Of a stretch of DNA of 64,000 bases, positions 41,271 to 50,152 are shown piece by piece (position 1 is the stretch's first letter; the number at the start of each line of letters is the position of its first letter). Below the pieces are notes generated by a model. It saw nothing but the letters and a program-made list of their open reading frames with translations. It was not told the origin of the DNA and ran no database searches. Where the stretch lies: contig NZ_JAJFET010000006.1 in NCBI RefSeq assembly GCF_020707215.1, forward strand, positions 62,001 through 126,000, written 5' to 3'. The position numbers were made by a program, and so were the translations under genes. The DNA comes from Sphingomonas sp. PL-96 (lineage in GTDB: Bacteria; Pseudomonadota; Alphaproteobacteria; Sphingomonadales; Sphingomonadaceae).

Positions 41271-43529
41271 CTACGGCTTCATCGTCGCCGCGCTCAGCGT
41301 CGTTACCGCCGTCAGCTTGCGGTCGGTCGCGTCATGGCCGATCGCCACGCGATAGCGCCCGCCCGCGATCCGCCAGCCCGGCAGCGCGGTGTCATACTCG
41401 GCCAGGATCCGCGGCTCGGCCGTCAGCGTCACGCGCCGCGTCTCGCCGGGCTGCAGCTCGATCCGCTGGAAGGCGGCCAGCCGCATCGGCGCGTCCGATC
41501 CCTCGCGCGCGACATAGAGCTGCGGCACGTCCGCACCCGCGCGCTTGCCGGTGTTGGCGACCTCCACCGTGACGCTCAGCGTCTTGCCGCCCGTGACCTT
41601 GGGCTTGCGATAGGCGAAGCTGGTGTAGCTGAGACCATGGCCGAACGAGAACAGCGGCTTCAGGGCCTGCTTCTCGTACCAGCGATAGCCGACGTCGGCG
41701 CCCTCCCGGTACTCGACCGGGAAGCTCTGAAGCTGGAAGTTGCCGGCATTGGCGGGGTTCGCCGCCGCCTGCGCTTCCAGCGAGCCCATCGTCTCCAGCC
41801 CGACCGGAGTGGGGCGCGGCGGCTGGCCGGCATCGGCGGGGAAGGTGATCGGCAGGCGTCCCGACGGGTTGACCTTGCCCGTCAGGATGTTGGCGATCGC
41901 CTCGCCGCCGCGCTGGCCGGGGTACCAGGCCTGCACCACCGCCGGCACCTTTTCGATCCACGGCATCAGCACAGGCCCGCCGGTTTCCATCACCGCCACG
42001 GTCTTTGGCTGGGCGCTGGCGATCGCCTCGATCAGCGCGTCCTGATGGTCGGGCAGGCGCAGGTTGGGGACGTCCTGTGCCTCGGTCGTCCACTGCGTCG
42101 CGAACACGATGGCGAGGTCGGCAGCGCGCGCAGCCTCCACGGTCGCATTGAAGTTGCGGCCGTCGACATAGTCGACCTGCACGCCCGGCAGCGCCTTGCG
42201 CAGCGCCTCCATGGGCGAAGAGGCATGATAGGTGATGCGCGCGAACGACGAGGCGGCGCCATAGGCGAGCGGCACTTCGACCGGGGCGCCGCCTACGGAG
42301 CGCACCTGGCTCGATCCGCCGCCTGACAGCACGCCGACATCGGCATTGCCGCCGATCACGACGATCCGCCGGGCGCTGGCGGCGAGCGGCAGCAGGTCGC
42401 GCTCGTTCTTCAGCAGCACGATGCCGGCTTCCGCCGCGCGCTGCGCCACTTCGGCATGCTGGTCATAGGGAATGGCCTGGGCCGCTGCGGGCATCGGCGC
42501 GTCATAGGCACCGCTCTCGATCAGCCCGGTCAGGTAGCGCACGACCATGTCGTCCAGTCGTGCGGCCGGGACTTCGCCCTTCTCGACCGCCTGCTTGAGC
42601 GCCGGGCCGAAATAGAGCGCCTTGTCGAGTTCCTGGCCCGACTGCTGGTCGAGCCCGGCGTTCGCCGCCTTGGCGGTCGAGTGGACGGCACCCCAGTCGC
42701 TCATCACCCACCCGCGATAGCCCCAGTCGCGCTTGAGCACGTCGGTCAGCAGCCGCGGGTTCTCGCACGCCCAGTCGCCGTTGACCTTGTTGTAGGCGCA
42801 CATGACCGAGCCGGGGCGGCCCTTTTCGATCGCAATCTCGAAGGCGAGCAGGTCGCTCATCCGCAGCGCCTTTTCATCGATGCGTGCGTCGACGACCATG
42901 CGGCCCGTCTCCTGCGCATTCAGCGCGAAATGCTTGATTGTGGAGACGATGCGGTTGGACTGGACGCCGGCGATGTGTGCGCCGCCCAGCAGGCCGGCGA
43001 GCAGCGGATCCTCGCCCAGATATTCGAAGTTGCGGCCGTTCCACGGATCCCGGGTCAGGTTGACGCCACCCGCCAGCAGCACGTTGAACCGCTTTGCGCG
43101 TGCCTCCGCGCCGATCATCGCGCCGCCTGCGCGTGCGATCTCCGGATCGAAGCTGGCGGCAGTGGCGAGGCCCGAGGGGAGCGCGGTGGCGACATCGCCC
43201 TTGCGCTGCTCGACCTGGTTGGCGACGCCGAGAGACGCGTCGCTTTCGCGCACCAACGGCACGCCCAGCCGCGCAATGCCGTCGATATGGCCGGCCGATG
43301 GGATCAGCTCGTTCTTGGTCTTGCCGGCAGCCATCGGCGGGAACAGCCCGTGGACGAGCGCGATCTTTTCGTCCGTGGTCATGCGCGCAACCACCGCTTC
43401 GGCACGCGCGCGGGCGTCGCCGGACGGGGTGGACGCGGGCGCGGCCTGGGGCTCGCGTGCCAGCACCGCCGGTGCGGCAAGGCCCGCCAGCAGCGATCCT
43501 CCCAGCAGCACGCCATAGAATTTCGACAT
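41271..43529 (-). CDS. Secreted GH3 beta-glycosidase (beta-glucosidase-like)
   Basis: The 752-residue protein has a signal peptide (1-25, ending APAVLA) and an N-terminal (beta/alpha)8 domain with nucleophile Asp278 in GWVMSDWGAVHS and substrate motifs KHFALNAQE and MCAYNKVNG. An alpha/beta sandwich domain follows (AEAGIVLLKNERDLLPL, GQRGGEAIANILTGKVNPSGRLP). The C-terminal fibronectin-III-like domain includes FSFGHGLSYTSF. The usual substrates are beta-glucosides or beta-xylosides. AAGAGG touches the ATG. It is divergent from a TonB receptor, and operator-like sites in the shared promoter region tie it to the LacI regulator of the locus. Confidence 0.92.
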   Translation of the reverse strand: MSKFYGVLLGGSLLAGLAAPAVLAREPQAAPASTPSGDARARAEAVVARMTTDEKIALVHGLFPPMAAGKTKNELIPSAGHIDGIARLGVPLVRESDASLGVANQVEQRKGDVATALPSGLATAASFDPEIARAGGAMIGAEARAKRFNVLLAGGVNLTRDPWNGRNFEYLGEDPLLAGLLGGAHIAGVQSNRIVSTIKHFALNAQETGRMVVDARIDEKALRMSDLLAFEIAIEKGRPGSVMCAYNKVNGDWACENPRLLTDVLKRDWGYRGWVMSDWGAVHSTAKAANAGLDQQSGQELDKALYFGPALKQAVEKGEVPAARLDDMVVRYLTGLIESGAYDAPMPAAAQAIPYDQHAEVAQRAAEAGIVLLKNERDLLPLAASARRIVVIGGNADVGVLSGGGSSQVRSVGGAPVEVPLAYGAASSFARITYHASSPMEALRKALPGVQVDYVDGRNFNATVEAARAADLAIVFATQWTTEAQDVPNLRLPDHQDALIEAIASAQPKTVAVMETGGPVLMPWIEKVPAVVQAWYPGQRGGEAIANILTGKVNPSGRLPITFPADAGQPPRPTPVGLETMGSLEAQAAANPANAGNFQLQSFPVEYREGADVGYRWYEKQALKPLFSFGHGLSYTSFAYRKPKVTGGKTLSVTVEVANTGKRAGADVPQLYVAREGSDAPMRLAAFQRIELQPGETRRVTLTAEPRILAEYDTALPGWRIAGGRYRVAIGHDATDRKLTAVTTLSAATMKP

Positions 43530-43580
43530 CCTCTTCCCCTTTTTTGATGTGAAGGGCGCCTGCGCAAACGGGATGCTGGC

Positions 43581-43594
43581 GCACAATGTTGTGC
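43581..43594. promoter_or_regulatory. Short inverted repeat upstream of GH3
   Basis: GCACAA-TG-TTGTGC lies 52 bases upstream of the GH3 start. Its arms are perfect 6-mers. It could be a regulator site or overlap the GH3 promoter; no direct evidence distinguishes these. Confidence 0.3.
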
Positions 43595-43609
43595 CTTTCA
43601 GAGCACAGG

Positions 43610-43625
43610 TTGGGAACGTTCTCAA
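43610..43625. promoter_or_regulatory. LacI-type operator candidate O1
   Basis: TTGGGAACGTTCTCAA is palindromic around the central CG with one mismatched pair. It shares the 11-mer GAACGTTCTCA with a second site 77 bases away. It is 81 bases upstream of the GH3 ATG. The central CG and 16-bp symmetry are typical of LacI-family sites. Confidence 0.6.
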
Positions 43626-43666
43626 CACCGGTATCGCTCACATTTGCGAGACGCTCGCATTGCTGC

Positions 43667-43701
43667 TTGACAAAAATTAGCGGCGGAAGTGAACGTTCTC
43701 A
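43667..43701 (+). promoter_or_regulatory. Receptor promoter region: TTGACA box with operator candidate O2
   Basis: A consensus -35 TTGACA at 43667-43672 is followed at the expected -10 distance by GAACGTTCTCA (43691-43701), the second copy of the O1 core. A repressor bound there would block polymerase at the TonB receptor gene. The -10 sequence itself is poor. Confidence 0.5.
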
Positions 43702-43744
43702 GTAACGGCGCCGACCATAAGCGCCGACCACAGGGGAGGTTTGG

Positions 43745-46700
43745 ATGCGCGGCTTTGCTGCTCGCTCGCACACGCAGTTGATACTCGGGGTTTCCGCACT
43801 GGCGCTGATCGGCGCGCCGGGCACGGCGCTGGCACAGGATGCGGCGGCCACCGTCGGCAACCCTGGCCCTTCCGAAGTCACTGAGTCGCAGAGCCTGGAA
43901 CCGGGTGAAACAGGCGACGACATCGTCGTCACCGGCATCCGCGCCAGCTTGCGCGAAGCGGTCGACATCAAGCGCGACGCGCAGGGCGTGGTGGACGCCA
44001 TTTCGGCCGAGGATATCGGCAAGTTCCCCGACACCAACCTCGCCGAGTCGCTGCAGCGCATCACCGGCGTGTCGATCGATCGCTCCAACGGCGAAGGCTC
44101 GACCGTCACGGTCCGCGGCTTCGGTCCCGAATATAACCTGGTGACGCTGAACGGCCGCCAGATGCCGACCTCGACGCTGGGCGACGGCGCCAGCGCACCG
44201 GCATCGCGCTCGTTCGACTTCGCGAACCTCGCGTCCGAGGGCATCGCGGCGGTGGAGGTCTACAAGACCGGACGCGCCGCGGTTCCCTCGGGCGGCATCG
44301 GCTCGACCATCAACATCCGCACGCCGCGCCCGCTCGACAAGCCGGGCATGCGCGGGTCGCTGGCGGTCAAGGGCGTGCTCGACAGCTCGCGTAACGAAGG
44401 CAATCCGATCACGCCGGAAGTGTCGGGCATCATCTCGACCACCTTTGCCGACGACCGCATCGGCGTGCTGCTGAGCGGTGCGTACCAGCGGCGTAAGGCG
44501 AGCGTGAACTCGGCGAGTGTCGGCTTCCGCGACGGCTTCTTCGGCGACAATGCGCTCAACGTCGCTGCCAACAACACCTGGGGCGCGCTGCCCGATTCCA
44601 GCGCGAACATCACCAACCGCCCCGAAGGCACCGACGTCTACGAAGTTCCGCAGAGCGCGGCCTATGACCTGATCGACATCGATCGCGAGCGGATCAACGG
44701 CCAGCTGGTGCTGCAGGCCAAGCCGACCGACACGCTGACCGCAACCGTCGACTTCACCTATTCGAGCAACAAGGTGGAGGCGCGCGACAGCAGCGTCGGC
44801 ATCTGGTTCAACTTCGGCGACACGGCGAGCGCCTGGACCGACGGCCCGAACGCCGGCCCGCTGTTCTATTCGGAGAATTTCACGCCGGGCAAGGACCTGG
44901 CGTACAGCAGCGCGCTGACCGCCAACAAGACCGAGAACAAGTCGCTCGGCGGCAACCTCACCTGGGAAGCGCCCGGCGGCGTGACCGTCTCGCTCGACGC
45001 GCATCATTCGACCGCGGAGTCCAAGCCGACCAACAAGTACGGCAGCAGCACTTCGATCGGCACCTCGATCTTTGGCGTGCAGAGCCAGACGATTGATTTC
45101 GAGCACGAAATGCCCGTGCTTTCCTACAATATGTACCCGGGCATCGATCCGCTCGACGCCTCGCGCATCACGCCGACGGGCAACTCGTTCCGCAACGCCT
45201 ATTTCCGCGACCGGATCAACCAGGTGCAGCTGAAGGGTCACTATGACCATGACGGCAGCTTCCTCGACAGCATCGACGCGGGCTTCTCGTTCGTCGACAA
45301 CAAGGTGCGTTCGGCATACGGCTTCATCCAGAACGACACCTGGGGCGGCATCGGCCCGGCATCGGACATTCCGGATGACCTGTTCGAGCAGGTGAGCATC
45401 CCCGACAAGTTCAAGGGGCTTTCGGGCTCGAACACGGCGGGCATGATCCCGGCGATGTATGTGTTCAACTTCGAACGCATGGCCGACCTGCTGGAGAGCA
45501 ACTACGGCATCTGCAGCGATCCGCAGACCGGCACGGCGCAGCCGGGCACCTGCCTGGCCGATTACACCGTGGACCGCCGTCTTTCTGAAAAGACCATCTC
45601 GCCGTTCCTCCAGTTCAACACCAAGTTCGACGTGTTCGCGCGGCCGGCGCACCTCATCGCAGGTATCCGTTGGGACCACACCAACATCGATTCGTCTGCG
45701 CTGGTACCGGTGCCGACCGGCGTGCGCTGGGTTTCGGCCAACGAGTTCAGCCTGATCTATTCGGGCGAGAGCACCTTCACGCGTCTGAAGGGAAGCTATG
45801 AGAACTGGCTGCCGGCGGTCGACTTCGACATCGAGCCGATCGAGAACGTCAAGCTGCGTGCGTCCTACAGCCATACGATCACGCGCGCCGACTATGGCAG
45901 CCTGCAGGGCGGCCGTGAGCTCGCGTCCAACCCGCGGATCGGCGGCGGCACCGGCAGCCAGGGCAACGCCGGCCTGCTTCCGTACAAGTCGAAGAACATC
46001 GACCTGTCGGCGGAGTGGTACTACGGCGCCGAGAGCTACATCTCGGTCGGCTATTTCAACAAGGACGTGTCGAACTTCATCGGCGTCAACCAGCTCAACA
46101 CGCCAGCGTTCGAGCTGCGCAACCCGGGTGCGGGTCCGCGTGCCCAGGCAGCGGCGGCGGCGCTCGGCACCACCGACGCGATCCGGGTGCGCGACTATAT
46201 CCTGCGCAACTTCCCGGGATCGTCGCAGGTCACCGGAACGACCGACGACGGCTTCCTGACCGGCGATATCTTTGCAACCTCGGAAGATCCGCTGCTCAAC
46301 TTCCAGATCAACCAGCCGTTCAACAACGACCAGACCGCGAACCTCAACGGCTGGGAATTCGCGATCCAGCATCGCCTGTGGGAGACGGGCTTCGGCGTCA
46401 TCCTCAACTACACGATCGTCAACGGCGACGCGAAGTTCGACAACACGCTCGATCCGAACGAAGGTCAGTTCGCGCTGACCGGGCTGAGCGACAGCGCCAA
46501 TGCTGTGGTGTACTACGACAAGAACGGCATCCAGGCGCGCGTCGCATACAACTGGCGCGACGAGTTCTACGCCGGCGGCGCATTCGATCCAACCTATGTC
46601 GAGGCCTATGGCCAGATCGATGCGAGCGCGAGCTGGGAGTTCCTCCCCGGCCTCACCGGCTTCGTCGAGGCGATCAACCTGACGGGCGAAAGCCGTCGCG

Positions 46701-46783
46701 GGCATCGCCGCTCGGAGAACTTCGTCACCTTCGCGCAGCCGGGCTATGCCCGTTACTCGGGCGGCATTCGCTTCAGCTTCTGA
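43745..46783 (+). CDS. TonB-dependent receptor of a carbohydrate-utilisation locus
   Basis: The 1012-residue receptor has a signal peptide (to about residue 30, PGTALAQ), a TonB box (GDDIVVTGIRAS), a plug with AEDIGKFPDTNLAESLQRITGV and VTVRGFGPEYNLVTLNGR, the signature of the large sugar-associated receptors of Xanthomonas, Caulobacter and sphingomonads, and a barrel ending in GGIRFSF. GGGGAGG precedes the ATG. It probably imports an oligosaccharide. Divergent GH3 and downstream SapC, JmjC, halogenase and LacI genes form its locus. Confidence 0.93.
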   Translation: MRGFAARSHTQLILGVSALALIGAPGTALAQDAAATVGNPGPSEVTESQSLEPGETGDDIVVTGIRASLREAVDIKRDAQGVVDAISAEDIGKFPDTNLAESLQRITGVSIDRSNGEGSTVTVRGFGPEYNLVTLNGRQMPTSTLGDGASAPASRSFDFANLASEGIAAVEVYKTGRAAVPSGGIGSTINIRTPRPLDKPGMRGSLAVKGVLDSSRNEGNPITPEVSGIISTTFADDRIGVLLSGAYQRRKASVNSASVGFRDGFFGDNALNVAANNTWGALPDSSANITNRPEGTDVYEVPQSAAYDLIDIDRERINGQLVLQAKPTDTLTATVDFTYSSNKVEARDSSVGIWFNFGDTASAWTDGPNAGPLFYSENFTPGKDLAYSSALTANKTENKSLGGNLTWEAPGGVTVSLDAHHSTAESKPTNKYGSSTSIGTSIFGVQSQTIDFEHEMPVLSYNMYPGIDPLDASRITPTGNSFRNAYFRDRINQVQLKGHYDHDGSFLDSIDAGFSFVDNKVRSAYGFIQNDTWGGIGPASDIPDDLFEQVSIPDKFKGLSGSNTAGMIPAMYVFNFERMADLLESNYGICSDPQTGTAQPGTCLADYTVDRRLSEKTISPFLQFNTKFDVFARPAHLIAGIRWDHTNIDSSALVPVPTGVRWVSANEFSLIYSGESTFTRLKGSYENWLPAVDFDIEPIENVKLRASYSHTITRADYGSLQGGRELASNPRIGGGTGSQGNAGLLPYKSKNIDLSAEWYYGAESYISVGYFNKDVSNFIGVNQLNTPAFELRNPGAGPRAQAAAAALGTTDAIRVRDYILRNFPGSSQVTGTTDDGFLTGDIFATSEDPLLNFQINQPFNNDQTANLNGWEFAIQHRLWETGFGVILNYTIVNGDAKFDNTLDPNEGQFALTGLSDSANAVVYYDKNGIQARVAYNWRDEFYAGGAFDPTYVEAYGQIDASASWEFLPGLTGFVEAINLTGESRRGHRRSENFVTFAQPGYARYSGGIRFSF

Positions 46784-46808
46784 CGCGACCGCACGCCGCC
46801 GATCGAAC

Positions 46809-46890
46809 CGGGGAAGGGGCCGCGCCCGAAAGGCTATGGCTTCTTCCCCGCTTCGACGGCAGGGTTTGGCGGCGGTGCGGATGCGCCGCC
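46809..46890 (+). terminator. Two hairpins between receptor and SapC genes
   Basis: An 8-bp stem CGGGGAAG/CTTCCCCG (46809-46816 with 46843-46850) is followed by a 7-bp stem GGCGGCG/CGCCGCC (46868-46874 with 46884-46890). They may lower read-through from the highly expressed receptor into the downstream genes. No T-run follows. Confidence 0.35.
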
Positions 46891-46912
46891 GCGCTAGGAT
46901 AGACTTGCCGAC

Positions 46913-47629
46913 ATGCCCGACCATGCGATCCTGACTGCCGACGCTCACCGTGACCTGCGGGTGCGTCCCGGTCGCTCCGCCGCAGCCGGCGATGCCGTGA
47001 TGTGCGCGATCGTCGTGCCGGACGAATTCCGCCAGGTGCAGAACGAATATCCGATCCTGTTCCGCCGCAACCTGGAACACGACAGCTTCGCCGCCTTCGC
47101 CATGTTCGGGTTCGAGAATGGCGAGAACCTGTTTCTCGACGGCGATCGCTGGGCGGCGCGCACCCTGCCGCTGTCGGTCGCGATCCAGCCTTTTCTGGTC
47201 GGCCGGCCGGAGGGTGCCGAGTCCGCCACCCGCCAGGTCCATATCGACCTCGCCAGCCCCCGCCTCGGCAACGAAGGTGTGCGCCTGTTCGAGGAGGATG
47301 GGCAGCCGACGCCCTATCTGGAAACCGTGATCGAGAAGCTCGGCGCGCTCGACGCCGGCTATCAGGCCTCCGCCGATTTCTTCGCGGCATTGCGCCGCTA
47401 CGAACTGCTCGAGCCCTTTGCCTTGGAAGTGCCGCTCGTCGACGGGTCGGTGCACCGGATGATCGGCTTCCACGTCATCGACGAGGCGCGGTTGCGCGCG
47501 CTCGACCAGGTGGCACTCGCCGACCTGCACCAGGCGGGGCATCTGATGCCGATCTTCATGGCGCTCGCCTCCCTTGCCAACATCGGCGCGCTGGTGGCGC
47601 GAAAGAACCAGCGGCTGCGGCATGGCTGA
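46913..47629 (+). CDS. SapC family protein
   Basis: The 238-residue protein matches the SapC family: an N-terminal DLRVRPGRSAA, VVPDEFRQVQNEYPILFRR, then FAMFGFENGENLFLD and a C-terminal LADLHQAGHLMPIFMALAS. There is no signal peptide. SapC proteins recur next to TonB receptors, JmjC-like cupins and flavin halogenases in sugar loci; their function is unknown. Its 3' end overlaps the next gene by eight bases. Confidence 0.85.
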   Translation: MPDHAILTADAHRDLRVRPGRSAAAGDAVMCAIVVPDEFRQVQNEYPILFRRNLEHDSFAAFAMFGFENGENLFLDGDRWAARTLPLSVAIQPFLVGRPEGAESATRQVHIDLASPRLGNEGVRLFEEDGQPTPYLETVIEKLGALDAGYQASADFFAALRRYELLEPFALEVPLVDGSVHRMIGFHVIDEARLRALDQVALADLHQAGHLMPIFMALASLANIGALVARKNQRLRHG

Positions 47630-48647
47630 CGGCGGCATCTTCGCCGACCTCCGCGCGGTGCGTGAGGAAACGGTGGCGGATGCCGCTGCGCTGGACGCGC
47701 TGCTGCGCAGCAGCGCCGAGCCGTTCGTGGTGCGCGGGCTCGCCGCCGACTGGCCGCTGGTGCAGGCCGGGCTGCGGTCCGCCCGCGAGGCGCGCGCCTA
47801 TCTGCTCGAACGCCGCCGCGACCTGCCCTTCACCGTCTCGATCGGCAATGCCGGCTCGGATGGGCGGCTGTTCTACGACGATGCAATGGCGATGAACTTC
47901 CGCATGGCGCGCGCCAAGCTGCCGGAGATCTTTGCCAAGATCGATGAGGCGGAGGGGGACCCGTCCATTCCGCCGATCTACCTCGGCTCCGTCGACGTCC
48001 ACGAGTTCTTCGACGGGCTCCACGCCGCGAACCACATCGAACTCGGCGATCGGCAACTGCTCTCCAGCATCTGGATGGGCACGCCCACCCGGATCGCCGC
48101 GCACAACGATTTCCCCGACAATCTCGCCTGTGTGGCGGTTGGCCGCCGGCGCTTCACGCTGTTCCCGCGCAACCAGTTCCGCAACCTCTACCTGGGCCCG
48201 GTCGATCACACGCCGGCGGGGCGGGCGGTCAGCATGGTCGATTTCAGCAATCCCGATTTCGAGCAGCACCCCCGGTTCCGCGAGGCGCTGGCGCACGCCC
48301 AGGTGGCGGAGCTGGAGCCGGGTGATGCCGTCTACATCCCGTCGATGTGGTGGCACCATGTCGAGGGGCTGGCGCCGTTCAACGTGCTGGTGAACTATTG
48401 GTGGCGTGAGACGCCGCGCTGGCTGGGCCAGCCGCAGGACGCGCTCAACCATGCGATGCTCACCATCCGCGACCTGCCCGAGGACCAGAAGCGCCACTGG
48501 CGCGACTTGTTCGACTATTATGTCTTCGCCAACACCGAGGAAGTCGTGGCCCATATCCCCGAAGCCGCGCGCAGCGTGCTCGACCCGCTGACCCCAGAGA
48601 CAGCCGGCCGCATCCGCGCCTTTCTGCTGCGCGCGCTCAGCAAATGA
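47622..48647 (+). CDS. JmjC-like cupin protein, putative Fe(II)/2-oxoglutarate dioxygenase
   Basis: The 341-residue protein has a cupin_8/JmjC core. The metal triad is visible as His161-x-Asp163 (AAHNDFPDN) and His245 in MWWHHVEG, with VVRGLAADWPL at the N-terminus. Related enzymes hydroxylate amino-acid side chains. It overlaps SapC (start inside it) and the halogenase (ATGA), so the three are co-translated. The substrate is unknown. Confidence 0.85.
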   Translation: MADGGIFADLRAVREETVADAAALDALLRSSAEPFVVRGLAADWPLVQAGLRSAREARAYLLERRRDLPFTVSIGNAGSDGRLFYDDAMAMNFRMARAKLPEIFAKIDEAEGDPSIPPIYLGSVDVHEFFDGLHAANHIELGDRQLLSSIWMGTPTRIAAHNDFPDNLACVAVGRRRFTLFPRNQFRNLYLGPVDHTPAGRAVSMVDFSNPDFEQHPRFREALAHAQVAELEPGDAVYIPSMWWHHVEGLAPFNVLVNYWWRETPRWLGQPQDALNHAMLTIRDLPEDQKRHWRDLFDYYVFANTEEVVAHIPEAARSVLDPLTPETAGRIRAFLLRALSK

Positions 48648-50146
48648 ACGCGGACAAGCGGCTGCGCCGCATCGTCGTCGCCGGTGGCGGCACCGCAGGC
48701 TGGATGGCGGCAGCGGCGATCGCGCGCACCATGGGACGCGCGGTCGAGGTCACGCTGGTCGAATCCGAAGCCATCGGCACGGTGGGGGTCGGGGAATCGA
48801 CCATCCCGCCGCTCATCACCTTCAATCGGCTGCTCGGCATCGACGAGGCCGAGTTCATGCGCGAGACCCGGGCGACCTTCAAGCTGGGCATCGAGTTCGA
48901 GAACTGGAAGGCGCCGGGGCACCGCTATTTCCATTCGTTCGGCTTCACCGGAAAGGATCACTGGGCAGCCGGCTTCCAGCATTTCTGGCTTCACGGCCGC
49001 AGCAAGGGGCATGACGCGCCCTACGAGGCCTATTGCACCGAGCTGGTCGCGGCGCTGGCGGGCAAGTTCGGGCACCTTCCGGGCGACCGCGGCAGCTATG
49101 CCTATCAACTCGATGCCACCCGCTACGCCCGATACCTCCGCACGATGGCGGAGGGCGACGGCACCCTTCGGGTGGAGGGGCGCATCGCGCAGGTCGAACT
49201 CGACGGCATGTCGGGCGACATCGCCGCGCTGGTGCTGGAGAACGGCTCCCGCATCGAGGGGGACCTGTTCCTCGACTGCACCGGCTTTCGCGCGCTGTTG
49301 ATCGAACAGGCGCTGCACGTCGGCTTTGACGACTGGACGCACTGGTTGCCGTGCGACGCGGCGATCGCGGTGCAGACCGAAAGCGTCGGGCCGCCCGTGC
49401 CCTATACCCGCGCCATCGCCCATGATGCCGGATGGCAGTGGCGGATCCCGCTCCAGCACCGCACCGGCAACGGGCTGGTCTATTGCAGCCGCTACCTCAG
49501 CCGTGATGCGGCACTCGACCGGTTGCTCGGAAACATCGAGGGACCGACCCGCACCGAGCCAAACCATCTGCGCTTCACCACGGGTGCGCGGCGCAAGCAG
49601 TGGCATCGCAACTGCATCGCGATCGGCCTGTCCAGCGGGTTCCTGGAGCCGCTGGAGGCGACAAGCATCCACCTGATCCAGCGTGCAGTGCTGCGCCTGA
49701 TCCGCATGCTGCCGCTGGCGCGTGTCAGCGCCCGCGACATTGCCGAGTTCAACGACCAGCAACTGACCGACATGGATCAGATCCGCGACTTCCTGATCCT
49801 GCACTACAAGGCCACCGAACGGCGCGACAGCGCCTTCTGGCGGCAGTGCGCGGACATGGAGATCCCCGACAGCTTGGCGCAAAAAATCGAGCTGTTCCGC
49901 GAAACCGGCCGCGTGTTCCGCAAGAACGAGGAACTGTTCGCGGAAAACAGCTGGGTGCAGGTGATGATGGGTCAGGGGATCGAGCCGCGGGCCTGGCACC
50001 CGATCGCCGAGAAGCTTTCCGACGAGGAACTGGCCCGACTGCTCGATACGCTGCGCGACAATGTCACGCGGACCGTGGAGGGCATGCCGCGGCACGTCGA
50101 CTATGTGGCGCGCTACTGCGGCGCCACGCGCGAACAGGCCGCCTGA
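48644..50146 (+). CDS. Flavin-dependent halogenase (tryptophan halogenase-like)
   Basis: The 500-residue protein has the FAD motif GGGTAGW (GxGxxG), catalytic Lys80 (TFKLGIEFENW, equal to Lys79 of PrnA) and the halogenase signature WQWRIP (Trp264-Pro269). Glu338 stands at the PrnA Glu346 position. After it comes Ala339, where PrnA and RebH have Ser. All elements for FADH2-driven halogenation are otherwise present, so chlorination or bromination of an aromatic is possible. It needs a separate flavin reductase, not seen here. Homologues in such sugar loci include the brominase BrvH, whose natural substrate is unknown. Confidence 0.88.
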   Translation: MNADKRLRRIVVAGGGTAGWMAAAAIARTMGRAVEVTLVESEAIGTVGVGESTIPPLITFNRLLGIDEAEFMRETRATFKLGIEFENWKAPGHRYFHSFGFTGKDHWAAGFQHFWLHGRSKGHDAPYEAYCTELVAALAGKFGHLPGDRGSYAYQLDATRYARYLRTMAEGDGTLRVEGRIAQVELDGMSGDIAALVLENGSRIEGDLFLDCTGFRALLIEQALHVGFDDWTHWLPCDAAIAVQTESVGPPVPYTRAIAHDAGWQWRIPLQHRTGNGLVYCSRYLSRDAALDRLLGNIEGPTRTEPNHLRFTTGARRKQWHRNCIAIGLSSGFLEPLEATSIHLIQRAVLRLIRMLPLARVSARDIAEFNDQQLTDMDQIRDFLILHYKATERRDSAFWRQCADMEIPDSLAQKIELFRETGRVFRKNEELFAENSWVQVMMGQGIEPRAWHPIAEKLSDEELARLLDTLRDNVTRTVEGMPRHVDYVARYCGATREQAA

Positions 50147-50152
50147 ACCCGC

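Noticed and set aside
43622..47638. A 1338-codon open frame on the minus strand across the TonB receptor and SapC
   Set aside because: It is antisense to a receptor with clear signal peptide, plug and barrel; its product is low-complexity His/Arg/Val-rich sequence, as is usual for opposite frames in GC-rich genes.
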